64,000 bases of DNA from Phytohabitans houttuyneae (GTDB taxonomy: Bacteria > Actinomycetota > Actinomycetes > Mycobacteriales > Micromonosporaceae): assembly GCF_011764425.1 (NCBI RefSeq), contig NZ_BLPF01000001.1, positions 124,001-188,000 on the forward strand, read 5' to 3'. Both the position numbers and the translations under genes were made by a program. Of the stretch, positions 17,507 to 25,828 are shown piece by piece (the first letter of the stretch is position 1; each line of letters starts with the position of its first letter). The notes beneath the pieces were generated by a model. That model was not told the origin of the DNA. It was given only the letters and a program-made list of their open reading frames with translations, and did not search any database.

Positions 17507-18354
17507 TGCCGCGTAGGAGAGCCCGCGTACCGGCGGCGGTGCTGCTCATCGCGCCGTCGCTGGTCGTGATGACCGCGCTGTTCGCCTGGCCGCTGCTCGT
17601 CGGCGTCAGCCAGGCGTTCAGCGGGCCGGACGGGCCGACGACGTCCTATGTGGAGCGGATGCTCGACGACCCGTACTTCTGGCCAGCCGTGCGCAACACC
17701 GCCCTGCTCGTCGTGGTGCTGGTGCCGCTGCAGTTCGCGTTCGCGCTCACGATGGCGCTGCTGCTGCGCGAGCGGCCGCGCTTCGCCGGCGTCCACTTCT
17801 TCATCTGGGTGATCCCCCTGGCCATCAGCGACCTCGCCGCCGGCCTCGTGTGGCTGTCGGTCTTCGCCGACCGCGGCTACCTCAACTCCACATTGGACCG
17901 GCTGGGGCTCGACGGGTACGCGTGGCTGTCGTACGAGAACACGACCTCGATGTTCCTCACCGTGGTTGTCGCCGAGCTGTGGCGCTCCACCTCGCTCGTG
18001 CTGGTCATCGTCGTCGCCGGCCTCCAGGGCATCCCGAAGGACTACGACGAGGCGGCCGAGGTCTTCGGCGCCTCGTACTGGCAGCGGCTGCGCCACGTCG
18101 TCCTCCCCCAGCTGCGGCCCAGCCTGCAGGTCGCGCTGATCCTGCGCACGATCCTGGCGCTGGAGACGTTCGCGGTGGCGCAGGCGCTGACCGGGCGCAA
18201 CCTGCCGCTGCTCGTGGGCGAGACCTACGAGTGGTACAACGTGCTGCAGAACCCCAACGTCGCCAGCGCCATCGCGCTCGTCGTGCTGGCCGTGTCGATG
18301 CTCGCCGCGATCGGCTACCTGCGGCTGCTGCGCGACCGGACGGTGGCCCGATGA
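17506..18354 (+). CDS. Sugar ABC transporter permease (MalF-type)
   Basis: 282 residues, six predicted transmembrane helices (first: VPAAVLLIAPSLVVMTALF). The cytoplasmic EAA loop, YDEAAEVFGASYWQRLRHVVLP, docks with the ATPase. The ATG overlaps the SBP stop by one base (TGATG), and the stop overlaps the next permease by four (ATGA), so the operon is translationally coupled. Confidence 0.92.
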   Translation: MPRRRARVPAAVLLIAPSLVVMTALFAWPLLVGVSQAFSGPDGPTTSYVERMLDDPYFWPAVRNTALLVVVLVPLQFAFALTMALLLRERPRFAGVHFFIWVIPLAISDLAAGLVWLSVFADRGYLNSTLDRLGLDGYAWLSYENTTSMFLTVVVAELWRSTSLVLVIVVAGLQGIPKDYDEAAEVFGASYWQRLRHVVLPQLRPSLQVALILRTILALETFAVAQALTGRNLPLLVGETYEWYNVLQNPNVASAIALVVLAVSMLAAIGYLRLLRDRTVAR

Positions 18355-19166
18355 ACGCCCGCCGTCGTGGCAACCGCGCCGCGGTCCAGGCGGCCTGCGT
18401 GGCGATCACCCTCTTCATGGGGGTACCGCTCTACCTGATCACACTCGCCGCACTGTCCAGCCGCGACTCGCTCAACCGCTTCCCGCTCCCGCTGCTGCCG
18501 ACCGACCCGTCGACCGAGACGATGTCGACGTTCCTGCGCTCCACGGGCGTGACCGGCGGCTTCATCAACTCGGTGACCGTGGGGCTGGGGACCGTCGTGC
18601 TGGCGCTGCTCGTGGGCGTGCCGGCCGGGTACGCGGTGGCCCGGTACGCCTTCCGCGGCCGGGACACGTACCAGCTGTTCCTGCTGCTCATCCGCGCGCT
18701 GCCGATCGTCGTGCTGTCGGTGCCGCTGGCCCGGATCTTCCTGGACGTGGGCATGTACGACACGACATACGCCGTGATGCTCATCCACACCGCGCTGGCC
18801 CTGCCGACCACCGTGCTGATCACCGCGGCGATCTTCGTGGGCGTCTCCCGCGAGCAGGAGGAGGCCGCGATGATCTTCGGTGCCTCGGCCCCGCAGGCGT
18901 TCCTGCGCGTGGTGGCGCCGCAGGCGCTGCCGGGCATCGCGGCGGCGGCGATGTTCGCGTTCATGCTGTCGTGGAACGAGGTGCTCGGCGCCACCGTGCT
19001 GACCCTCAACCAGCGCACGCTGCCCGCGCAGGTGCTCACGACGCTGTCCGACTCGCCGCTGGCGTACCGCTTCGCCGGCGGCCTCGCCCTTGTCCTGCCG
19101 GCCGTGGTCTTCATCGCCGTGATGCGGCGCTATCTGCTGAACATGTGGGGGACGACACTGCGATGA
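18351..19166 (+). CDS. Sugar ABC transporter permease (MalG-type)
   Basis: 271 residues, six predicted helices, with EAA loop EEAAMIFGASAPQAFLRVVAP. The N-terminus (AVQAACVAITLFMGVPLYLI) and the extracytoplasmic loop containing LPLLPTDPSTETMSTFL are typical of MalG-type partners. It overlaps both neighbours by four bases. It completes the membrane channel with the upstream permease. Confidence 0.92.
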   Translation: MNARRRGNRAAVQAACVAITLFMGVPLYLITLAALSSRDSLNRFPLPLLPTDPSTETMSTFLRSTGVTGGFINSVTVGLGTVVLALLVGVPAGYAVARYAFRGRDTYQLFLLLIRALPIVVLSVPLARIFLDVGMYDTTYAVMLIHTALALPTTVLITAAIFVGVSREQEEAAMIFGASAPQAFLRVVAPQALPGIAAAAMFAFMLSWNEVLGATVLTLNQRTLPAQVLTTLSDSPLAYRFAGGLALVLPAVVFIAVMRRYLLNMWGTTLR

Positions 19167-20236
19167 GTGCTGTGGTGATGGAAAGCCTCGTGAAGACGTA
19201 CGCGTCGGGCGGCAAGCGCGCCACCGACGAGGTGTCGCTGGAGGTGGCCGACGGCGAGTTCCTCGTGCTCGTCGGGCCGAGCGGCTGCGGCAAGACCACG
19301 CTGCTGCGCATGGTGGCCGGGCTGGAGACGCCGGACAGCGGTCGGGTCAGCATCGGCGGGCGGGACGTCACCGACCTGCCGGCCCGCCAGCGCGGCCTGT
19401 CGATGGTCTTCCAGTCCTACGCGATCTTCCCGCACATGAAGGTGCGGCAGAACATCGGCTTCGGCCTCACGATGCGCAAGGTGCCCAGGGACGAGGTCGA
19501 GCGGCGGGTCAAGCACGCCGCGGAGCTGCTGCACCTGGAGGAGTACCTGGACCGCTACCCGGCCCAGCTCTCCGGCGGCCAGCGGCAGCGGGTCGCGGTG
19601 GCCCGCGCGATCGTGGTGGACGCGGACGTGCTGCTGATGGACGAGCCGCTGTCCAACCTGGACGCCCTGCTGCGGCTGCAGTTCCGCGCCGAGCTGAAGC
19701 GCATCGTCGGGCAGCTCGGCACCACCACGCTCTACGTGACGCACGACCAGGCCGAGGCCATGTCCCTCGGCGACCGGGTGGCGGTGATGCGCGAGGGCAA
19801 GGTGGCACAGCTGGGCACGCCGCTCGCGGTGTACGACCGTCCGGCCGACCGCTTCGTCGGCGGTTTCCTCGGCTCGCCCCCGATGAACTTCCTGACCGCC
19901 CATGTCCGCGACGGCGCCCTGGCGGTCGGCGACGCCACGCTGCCCGCCCCCGACGAGCTGTCCACGTGGGAGGGTCGCGACGTGCTGGTCGGCGTCCGCG
20001 CGGAAAACATCCAGGTCGACGCGTCCGCCCAGCCCGGCTGGGTGCCCGCGCAGATCGAGGTCGTCGAGCCCACCGGCGCGGCGCTGCTGCTGACCGCGAG
20101 GCTCGGCGACGAGCAGGTCAAGGTCCAGGCTCCCACCACGTTCCCGGCCGAGCCCGACCAGCACGTCTACCTGCGCGCCGCACCCGAGTCCCTGCGCCTG
20201 TACGACCCCGCGACCGGCCTCGCCCTCGCGACCTGA
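19163..20236 (+). CDS. Sugar ABC transporter ATPase (MsmK/UgpC-like)
   Basis: 357 residues. Walker A GPSGCGKTT, signature LSGGQRQR, Walker B VLLMDEPLSNLDA, switch VTHDQAEA. A C-terminal OB-fold regulatory (TOBE) region from about residue 235 marks the MalK/UgpC family. The dedicated ATPase shows the operon does not rely on a shared energiser. The gene ends 9 bp before a 62-bp palindromic repeat. Confidence 0.94.
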   Translation: MSAVVMESLVKTYASGGKRATDEVSLEVADGEFLVLVGPSGCGKTTLLRMVAGLETPDSGRVSIGGRDVTDLPARQRGLSMVFQSYAIFPHMKVRQNIGFGLTMRKVPRDEVERRVKHAAELLHLEEYLDRYPAQLSGGQRQRVAVARAIVVDADVLLMDEPLSNLDALLRLQFRAELKRIVGQLGTTTLYVTHDQAEAMSLGDRVAVMREGKVAQLGTPLAVYDRPADRFVGGFLGSPPMNFLTAHVRDGALAVGDATLPAPDELSTWEGRDVLVGVRAENIQVDASAQPGWVPAQIEVVEPTGAALLLTARLGDEQVKVQAPTTFPAEPDQHVYLRAAPESLRLYDPATGLALAT

Positions 20237-20244
20237 CCTCGCCG

Positions 20245-20306
20245 GTTGATCAGGGACTTCGTGGCGCGGCGCGCCGCCCGACACGCCCACCAGGTCCCTG
20301 ATCGAC
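20245..20306. repeat. 62-bp palindromic repeat, copy 1
   Basis: Arms GTTGATCAGGGACTTCGTGG and its near-complement at the other end (CCACCAGGTCCCTGATCGAC) flank a GC-rich 22-nt core. Same length and arm sequence as copies at 23280-23341 and 57761-57822. It lies between converging genes and supplies the last codons and the TGA stop of the TetR gene. Confidence 0.9.
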
Positions 20307-20894
20307 AGGCGGGAGGAGCGCGCGAAGGCCGGCCACCACGGTGCGGCGCTCGGGCTCGCCGGTCAGCAGCCGCTGCACCGCCCACCCGGGCACCAGTGCG
20401 AACAGCGCCGCCCCCACGGCCGCCACGTCCGCGTCGGGTCGCAGCTCGCCGCGGTCGCGGGCACGGCGGGCGAGCGTGACGAAGCTGTCCCGCATCGGCG
20501 CGTACCGCGCGGCCATCAGCGTGTGCAGCGCCGGGTCGCGGGCGGCGCCGGCCCACACCTCGACCGCCAGCGGGAACGCGCCGCCCGGCCTGGTCTCCAT
20601 CTCGGCGCTGGCCAGCGCGCGGTCCATCGCCTCCAGCAGCGGCACCGGCGCCGGGTCCGCCGCGACCCGGGCGAACGCGCCGATCACCCGGTCGGTGGCG
20701 TCCTCCGCAATCGCCGCGATGATCTCGTCCTTGCCGCGGAAGTAGCGGTACACAGCGCCGACAGACAGCCCCGCCTCCTCGATCACCTCCTGCATGGACG
20801 TGGCGTGGAACCCCTTGCGCAGGAAGCACGTCCGGGCGGCGTCGAGGATCTGGCGCCGGCGGGCGGCGAGGTGGGCTTCGGTGCGGCGTGGCAT
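20250..20894 (-). CDS. TetR-family regulator
   Basis: 214 residues. DNA-binding domain at 1-60: RRRQILDAARTCFLRKGFHATSMQEVIEEAGLSVGAVYRYFRGKDEI, the standard TetR helix-turn-helix. The C-terminal ligand domain ends normally near ALLPP, then VDQGPGGRVGRRAAPRSP is encoded by the 62-bp repeat. Divergent from a membrane protein gene, with two operator-like palindromes in the 97-bp gap. It probably represses both genes and is released by a small ligand. Start at 20894 (MPRRTEAH); MCAMPRR at 20903 is possible. Confidence 0.9.
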   Translation of the reverse strand: MPRRTEAHLAARRRQILDAARTCFLRKGFHATSMQEVIEEAGLSVGAVYRYFRGKDEIIAAIAEDATDRVIGAFARVAADPAPVPLLEAMDRALASAEMETRPGGAFPLAVEVWAGAARDPALHTLMAARYAPMRDSFVTLARRARDRGELRPDADVAAVGAALFALVPGWAVQRLLTGEPERRTVVAGLRALLPPVDQGPGGRVGRRAAPRSP

Positions 20895-20908
20895 GGCACA
20901 CATCGTAA

Positions 20909-20978
20909 AACGAATGCTCGTTCTTGACACCGGACGGCGGTCGATGGCAGCCTGATTGCAAGAGAACGAGTGTTCGTT
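20909..20978. promoter_or_regulatory. Two TetR operators in a divergent promoter
   Basis: Palindromes AACGAATGCTCGTT (20909-20922) and AACGAGTGTTCGTT (20965-20978) share AACGA-N4-TCGTT. The first abuts a TTGACA -35-like element (20924-20929) reading toward the membrane protein gene, the second lies just before its ribosome site GAGGAG. The placement fits repression of both divergent genes. Confidence 0.75.
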
Positions 20979-20991
20979 TTGAGGAGTTGTC

Positions 20992-22013
20992 ATGGCACAG
21001 CCGGGAGTTGGCACCACCCGCCGCCGCCCCTCGCCCGCCGCCCTCGCCCTGGTGATCGCGGTCGGCGTGGTCGCGCTGCAGGCCCTGCTCGTACCGCTTT
21101 TCAGCGCCCCCGCGGCCCACCTCGAGCCGCGCGACCTGCCAGTGGTCGTCGCCGGCCCCGCGCCCGCCGCGCAGGGCTTCGCCGGCCAGTTGGAGGCCGC
21201 CCGGCCGGGCGCGTTCGAGGTCACCACGCTCGCGGACGCCGCCGCGGCGGACGAGGCGCTGCGCGACCGCGACGCCTACGCCGCGTTCGTGGTCGGACCC
21301 GACGGGCTCACGCTGCACACCGCGCCGGCCGCCAGCCCGACCGTCGCGACGCTGCTCACCCAGGCATCCGCCCAGCTCAACGGCGGCCAGCCCGTGCGCA
21401 CGGTCGAGGTCGTGCCGCTGGACCCGGACGACGCGCGGGGCACCGGCTTCGCCAGCGGGTTCCTGCCGCTCGCGATCACGTCGCTGCTCGCCGGCGCCGC
21501 GATCTACCTCACCGCCCGGGGTCGCCGCCCGCGCCTGGCCGGCCTGCTGGGGTTCGCGGCCCTCGCCGGCCTCACCGCGGCCGCGGTGCTGCAGTTCTGG
21601 CTCGGCGTGATCCCCGGCACCTACCTGCTGAACGCGGCCGCCATCGGCCTGTTCACCCTCGCCGTCGCCTCCTCGGTCGCCGGGCTGGGCGCCGTGCTCG
21701 GCGAGCGCGGCCTGGCGCTGGGCGTGCTGGTGGTCTTCCTGGTCGGCAACGCGCTCTCCGGCATCGCGGCCGCCCCGGAGCTGCTCCCCAGCCGTGGGGC
21801 GAGGTGGGCCAGTGGCTGCCGGTCGGCGCGGGTGGGACACTGCTCCGCTCGACCGCCTACTTCGACGGGGCGGGCGGCTGGCAGGCCGCTTGGATCCTGG
21901 CCGGGTACGGCATCGTCGGCCTCGTCCTCGTGGCACTCGGCCGCTCCCGGGTGAGCCCGGCGGCGACCGGGACGCCGGCCGGGACCGCGGAGCCGATCCC
22001 GAGCACTGTCTAA
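20992..22013 (+). CDS. TetR-controlled membrane protein (YhgE/DUF3533-like), frameshifted
   Basis: About 340 residues after correction. One N-terminal helix (LALVIAVGVVALQALLVPLF), an extracytoplasmic domain (LPVVVAGPAPAAQGFAGQLE...), then about five helices (PLAITSLLAGAAIYL, AALAGLTAAAVLQFWLGVI, AAIGLFTLAVASSVAGLGAVLG, LALGVLVVFLVGNALSG). The frame is lost near 21797: PELLPS should continue PWGEVGQWLPVGAGGTLLRS, which is found one frame over and runs to the stop at 22013. One base is missing beside a GGGG run. The layout resembles YhgE/Pip and DUF3533 membrane proteins. Its TetR regulator suggests an efflux or stress role. Confidence 0.72.
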
Positions 22014-22191
22014 ACGGGAATGTCACCAGTGGATCCCGCCCCGGCCCGCGCCGGGGCGGGATCTTGGCTGCTCATGGTCAGGATCCGTCCAGGCTGCGCC
22101 GGTCGCCGTCCGGGACCGGCGCGGCCCGGCAAGATTTTTCGAAACGGTGCCCAGCGCGACATGATGTAGCATCGGGCCGCTTGGGCAGTGC

Positions 22192-22917
22192 GTGACAACT
22201 CCCCTTCTGATAGTTGCTGTTTCGAGGAGGCTCGATGCCGACGGGCCGGCCGGCACCCCCACCCACCGGACGCTCGCCGACGCCGCCACCGCGCAGCTGC
22301 ACGAGGCGATCCTGGCCGGCGATCTCGCCGCCGGGTCTGCGTTGCGCCTCACGGATCTCGCTGAGAGCCTCGGCATGAGCATGATGCCGGTCCGCGAGGC
22401 GATCCGGCGGCTGGAGTCGCTCGGCCTCGTCGAGGTCGTGCCGCACAAGGGCGCGTGGGTGCGCGAGCTCACCCTCGACGACGCGCACGACACCCACGAG
22501 ATGCGGCTGCTGCTGGAGATCACCGCGATCGAGCGGGCGGCGCCGCGGTTTACCGACCGCGACACCGAAAAGGCGCGCGCCGCGCTCGACCGCCACGTCA
22601 GCGCCAGCCAGCTCGGCGACCAGGCCGCGGCCCGGCAGGCGCACACCGACTACCACTTCGCGATCTACGCCGCGGCCGGCTCGCGCTGGCTGCTGCGGGC
22701 GCTGGAGCCGGTGTGGCAAAACAGCGAGCGGTACCGGTTCGCCGGCACCCGCAGCCCCGAGGCGGCCGCCGAGCGCCACCGCGAGCACCAGGCGATCCTC
22801 GCGGCGTGCATGGCCCGCGACGCGGTGGCCGCGGCCGACGCGCTGCGCGTGCACATCCACAACTCCCGCTCCCGCGTCATCCAGAAGATGACCCGGCTGG
22901 ACGACAAGGACGCGTAG
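22192..22917 (+). CDS. GntR-family (FCD) regulator; start uncertain
   Basis: About 227-241 residues. Winged-helix at the N-terminus (LHEAILAGDLAAGSALRLTD, MMPVREAIRRLESLGLVEVVPHKGAWV) and an all-helical FCD ligand domain with metal-site His residues (HTDYHFAIYAAAG, REHQAILAA). GTG 22192 is the first in-frame start but has no ribosome site. ATG 22235 has a perfect GAGGAGG before it yet is in another frame; one lost base near 22240-22250 would join it to the protein. Next gene follows with no gap, so this probably controls the cupin. Confidence 0.85.
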   Translation: MTTPLLIVAVSRRLDADGPAGTPTHRTLADAATAQLHEAILAGDLAAGSALRLTDLAESLGMSMMPVREAIRRLESLGLVEVVPHKGAWVRELTLDDAHDTHEMRLLLEITAIERAAPRFTDRDTEKARAALDRHVSASQLGDQAAARQAHTDYHFAIYAAAGSRWLLRALEPVWQNSERYRFAGTRSPEAAAERHREHQAILAACMARDAVAAADALRVHIHNSRSRVIQKMTRLDDKDA

Positions 22918-23226
22918 GTGACGGAGCAGCAGCCCGAGCTCGGACCGGTCGGATACCGCATCATCCTGGAAAACGACCTGGTGCGGGTGTGGCAGGTCAT
23001 GCTGGGCCCGGGCGAGACGCAGGCGCTGCACCACCACGAGCACCCGTACCTGGTGATCGCCGTCGAGGGCGCCATCAACCTCGTCGAGACCGTCGACGGC
23101 CAGCTGCGCGACGCCCCCGAGCCGACCGGCAGCGTCGTCTTCCGCCCCGCCGGCGACACCCACACCCTGACCAACGTCGGCGAAACCCGCTACGTGGCCC
23201 GCATAGTCGAGCTCAAGACCGCTTAG
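22918..23226 (+). CDS. Single-domain cupin
   Basis: 102 residues. The cupin metal motif is clear: TQALHHHEHPYLVIAVEGAINLVE (three His and a Glu), then GSVVFRPAGDTHTLTNVGETRYVARIVEL with the late His. The GTG start directly follows the GntR stop. Small cupins beside FCD regulators often act on or sense small carboxylates; the substrate is unknown here. Confidence 0.85.
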   Translation: MTEQQPELGPVGYRIILENDLVRVWQVMLGPGETQALHHHEHPYLVIAVEGAINLVETVDGQLRDAPEPTGSVVFRPAGDTHTLTNVGETRYVARIVELKTA

Positions 23227-23231
23227 AGCCG

Positions 23232-23274
23232 CGCGCGGGCCCGCGCGGTCGGCGCCCGCCCGGGGGCGGGCGCC
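23232..23274. terminator. Double GC hairpin after the cupin gene
   Basis: A 16-bp palindrome centred on GGGCCC (23232-23247) is followed by an 11-bp stem GGCGCCCGCCC (23251-23261) / 23264-23274. No T-run. It starts 6 bp after the cupin stop and abuts the 62-bp repeat copy 2. Confidence 0.55.
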
Positions 23275-23279
23275 GCGCG

Positions 23280-23341
23280 GTTGATCAGGGAGTTGGCGGG
23301 CGTGCCGCCCGGCGTGTCCACCCACGAGGTCCCTGATCAAC
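23280..23341. repeat. 62-bp palindromic repeat, copy 2
   Basis: Arms GTTGATCAGGGAGTTGG and ACCTCGTGGG-type complement, ending CCCTGATCAAC. Reversed, it matches copy 3 (57761-57822) over nearly the full 62 bp, including the GGACACGCC core. It sits between the cupin operon and the convergent 39-aa gene. Confidence 0.9.
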
Positions 23342-23365
23342 GGGGCGAGGCGGCCCCGATAGCGC

Positions 23366-23485
23366 TCAGGCCAGCGCGAAGTAGAGGAACGCGCCCACCA
23401 GAGCCGCGAAGGCTAGCAGCAAGCCGCCCACCAGCAGGGTTTCGCCCGCGCCGCTGCCTTCTCCGCTGGACTTCCGGTCGCTCAC
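23366..23485 (-). CDS. 39-aa single-helix membrane peptide
   Basis: A small gene: GTG start, then SDRKSSGEGSGAGE and one hydrophobic helix LLVGGLLLAFAALVGAFLYF ending ALA. GGAG lies 7 nt before the GTG. A positive/polar N-terminus with one C-terminal membrane segment suggests a small membrane or regulatory peptide. A 17-bp palindrome lies about 16 bp upstream, which supports an independently regulated gene. I do not recognise a family. Confidence 0.55.
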   Translation of the reverse strand: MSDRKSSGEGSGAGETLLVGGLLLAFAALVGAFLYFALA

Positions 23486-23500
23486 GATTCCACTCCAAGG

Positions 23501-23517
23501 TTTGATATCTGATCAAA
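23501..23517. promoter_or_regulatory. Palindrome TTTGAT-N5-ATCAAA upstream of the small peptide gene
   Basis: Perfect 6-bp arms around 5 nt, in an AT-rich patch just before the 39-aa gene. It may be an operator or overlap the promoter. Confidence 0.4.
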
Positions 23518-23611
23518 TCTCGGTTTCGGAGCATAGCGGGCTGTTGCGATCTTGGGAAGGCCGGCACCGGGCGGGTCGTGTGCGGGCGGAACTGTCGAAT
23601 TTCGGCCGTAC

Positions 23612-23643
23612 TTGACGGCGTGTTGGAGCCTCTTGTGTATAGA
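23612..23643 (+). promoter_or_regulatory. Possible sigma-70 type promoter for the 93-aa gene
   Basis: TTGACG at 23612-23617 and TGTATA at 23636-23641, 18 bp apart, in an AT-rich stretch unusual for this window. It lies 79 bp before the ATG of the downstream small protein gene. Confidence 0.35.
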
Positions 23644-23719
23644 AAAAGTGTCATACCTGAAGGCGACACTCTGGTTGACGGAAGGGTCATGACGGAAGGC
23701 GCATTGGTGGGAAGTAGCC

Positions 23720-24001
23720 ATGTATCAGGTGGATCTGGCATGCAGGTGCGAGGCGCTCTTCGCATCTGACCTCCAACACTCACAGCACCCCAATCCGATC
23801 GACGTGCGCGCGGCCGTGGCGCGCACCATCTCCCGGCTCGGCGAGACGGCATGCCTGGCCCGGATGGCGCAGGAGTTCGGCGACCACCCGGAGGCGGCCG
23901 CGGCGCGCATGCGCTGGGCCCGCGAGGCGGTGGAGTCCGCCTTCGCCGAGTCACGCGGCATCCCCACTCCGCGCGGCCCGCTGACGGCGGCCACACCCTA
24001 G
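23720..24001 (+). CDS. Small conserved protein with GDHPE-RMRWAR motif (paralog 1)
   Basis: 93 residues, no signal peptide or membrane segment. It aligns nearly gap-free with the protein at 26226-26501: EALFxSxL, PxxxDVxAA, then FGDHPEAAAARMRWAREAV. The Trp-Ala-Arg end and the acidic GDHPE turn are the conserved core. A short Cys-containing start (LACRCEALF) is unique to this copy. I do not know a function. Two divergent paralogs 2.5 kb apart suggest an old duplication. Confidence 0.7.
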   Translation: MYQVDLACRCEALFASDLQHSQHPNPIDVRAAVARTISRLGETACLARMAQEFGDHPEAAAARMRWAREAVESAFAESRGIPTPRGPLTAATP

Positions 24002-24040
24002 CGGCGCAGGAGCACGGCCGCTAGCGGTGGCGGAGGATCG

Positions 24041-24619
24041 CTAGCGGTCGACCTGCGACGGGGCTGCGACGTCCTCGAAGCGAGTCAGCCCGGGCTCGGG
24101 CTCCACGCGGGCGGCGCGCACGATGAAGCTGACCGCGTGATACCAGCCGCAGAGGGCCAGCAGGTCCAGCAGCTGCCCCTCGTCGAAGTACACGAGCAGG
24201 TCGGCCCAGAGCCGGTCGTCCACATCGGAGTCGTGGTGGAGCTGCTCGGCGAGCTCCATCAGCAGGCGGTCGCGGGGCTCGTCCCAGCAGGCGTCCGCGC
24301 TGGAGCCGTGCGCGATCGAGCCCATCTGCGCCTCGGTGAAGCGGGCCCGCTCCGACCAGACGGCCATGTGCAGGCCCCACTGGTACTCGCATCCGCACAG
24401 CGCGCAGGTCCGCCCGATGATGATCTCGCGAGCCCGCAGGTCGACGCTGAGGGCGGTGCTCAGCTCGTACCCCATCCACTCGGTCATGGCATGCGCCATC
24501 TGGCGGTTGCGGGCCATGGTGCGCAGCACCCGCAAAGGCGGCAGCCCTGGCGGGATCATGCGCGCGAACAGGGCCTCGATCTTCGGTGGATACGGCTCCT
24601 CCACCGGCGCGATCCTCAC
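24041..24619 (-). CDS. Carboxymuconolactone decarboxylase/AhpD-like protein
   Basis: About 192 residues. CALCGCEYQWGLHMAVW holds the CxxC and the CEYxWxxH pattern of the AhpD/CMD superfamily, preceded by the helix of AREIIIGRT. N-terminal APVEEPYPPKIEALFARMIPPGLPPLRVLRTMARN matches the lead helix of these proteins. It may act as an alkylhydroperoxidase-type thiol enzyme. GTG 24619 is chosen as the start; a GGGAGG lies 12 nt upstream. Confidence 0.82.
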   Translation of the reverse strand: MRIAPVEEPYPPKIEALFARMIPPGLPPLRVLRTMARNRQMAHAMTEWMGYELSTALSVDLRAREIIIGRTCALCGCEYQWGLHMAVWSERARFTEAQMGSIAHGSSADACWDEPRDRLLMELAEQLHHDSDVDDRLWADLLVYFDEGQLLDLLALCGWYHAVSFIVRAARVEPEPGLTRFEDVAAPSQVDR

Positions 24620-24781
24620 CAAACCGCCATCGCCTCCCAAGGACCGCCCGGCATCAGCGGAAACATCCAGCTATGACGATATACCCCTAGGACCCCCAAG
24701 AGCCCTAACGTTCACCCCCATAACCACCCTCGGCCGCCAGACCACGCACAACCGCCGAAAAGATCCTCTAGGGTTTGCGCC

Positions 24782-25177
24782 ATGGCGAGCTGGGAGGACG
24801 TGCGGCGGCTGGCGCTGGAGCTGCCGGAGACCGACGAGCACGAGTCCGGCGAAGGGCACCTGACCTGGCGGGTGAAGGAGAAGGGCTTCGTCTGGGAGCG
24901 GCCGCTGCGCAAGAGCGACCTGGCCGCGCTCGGCGACGCCGCCCCGGACGGTCCGGTCCTCTGTGCACGCGTGCCCGACGAGGGCGCCAAGCACGCGCTG
25001 ATCGCGGACGACCCGGCGGTGTACTTCACGACGCCGCACTTCAACGGCTACCCGGCCGTGCTCGTCCGGCTCGACCACATCGAGGTGGCCGAGCTGGAGG
25101 AGCTGGTGGTGGAGGCGTGGCTGACCCGGGCGCCAAAGCGCCTGGCCAAGGAGTATCAGGCGGGTTCCGGAACGTAG
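24782..25177 (+). CDS. MmcQ/YjbR-family protein
   Basis: 131 residues of the small DNA-binding-fold family: WEDVRRLALELPETDEHE, GHLTWRVKEKGFVWERPL, YFTTPHFNGYPAVLVRLDHI, VVEAWLTRAPKRLAKEY. The pattern LPxxxE...F...K.F...PHFxGYPxVLVRL is typical. Its 3' end overlaps the convergent SRPBCC gene by 22 nt. Confidence 0.83.
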   Translation: MASWEDVRRLALELPETDEHESGEGHLTWRVKEKGFVWERPLRKSDLAALGDAAPDGPVLCARVPDEGAKHALIADDPAVYFTTPHFNGYPAVLVRLDHIEVAELEELVVEAWLTRAPKRLAKEYQAGSGT

Positions 25178-25794
25178 AACTTGGTCGTGGCCTCCACGGC
25201 CGCCGCCACCCGCTCCGGCTCGGCGCCCGAGGCCAGGTGGGCCTCACCCCACGCCGCGGCGCTGCGCCGGCTGAACTCGCGGGCCTCCGGCGACGCCTCG
25301 AACTCGCTCGCGTCCTTGATCTCGGCGCCGACCAGGTGCTGCGCGAGGCCCATGAGGGCGAGGTCCCAGCCCACGCCGGTGGCGCCCGGCCCGTACGTCG
25401 CCATGAACTCCTCGTCGACGATCGCCGTGTGCGTCAGCGCGAAGTCGGTGCCGCCGCCGGCGCCGGGCGAGAGCCGCACCTCGACCTCGCTGGTACCCCG
25501 CTGGGCGTCCTCGCCGTAGAGCCACGAGACCCGCAGCAGGCGCGGCGGCTGGCACTGGAGGATCTCGCCGGCGGCGTTGCCCTCCAGTTGGTACGTGCCG
25601 CCCAGCCGCAGGTCACCACTCACCGGCAGGAACCACCGGCCCACCCGCTCCGGGGTGGTGATGGCGTCCCAGACGTCCTCGACGTCCGCGTCGTAGTGGC
25701 GTCGCAGCACGATGGCGTCGCCCTCGCCGGCCGGGAGCGGCCCCTTCCCCACTTCGCGGTGCGTGGCGGCGAGCTCGTCGAGTACGTCCGTCAT
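25156..25794 (-). CDS. SRPBCC (AHSA1-type) protein
   Basis: 212 residues. Start-domain pattern: YDADVEDVWDAITTPERVGRWFLPVSGDLRLGGTYQLEGNAAGEILQ, then FALTHTAIVDEEF and GWDLALMGLAQHLVG. Extended C-terminal helix (ASPEAREFSRRSAAAWGEAHLASG) is common in actinomycete members. GGAAGG lies 6 nt before the ATG. Likely binds a small hydrophobic ligand. Next gene downstream in the same direction is at 24619, too far for an operon. Confidence 0.85.
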   Translation of the reverse strand: MTDVLDELAATHREVGKGPLPAGEGDAIVLRRHYDADVEDVWDAITTPERVGRWFLPVSGDLRLGGTYQLEGNAAGEILQCQPPRLLRVSWLYGEDAQRGTSEVEVRLSPGAGGGTDFALTHTAIVDEEFMATYGPGATGVGWDLALMGLAQHLVGAEIKDASEFEASPEAREFSRRSAAAWGEAHLASGAEPERVAAAVEATTKFYVPEPA

Positions 25795-25828
25795 GTCTCA
25801 TCCTTCCGGAGGCGCCGGCCCGGCTGCC

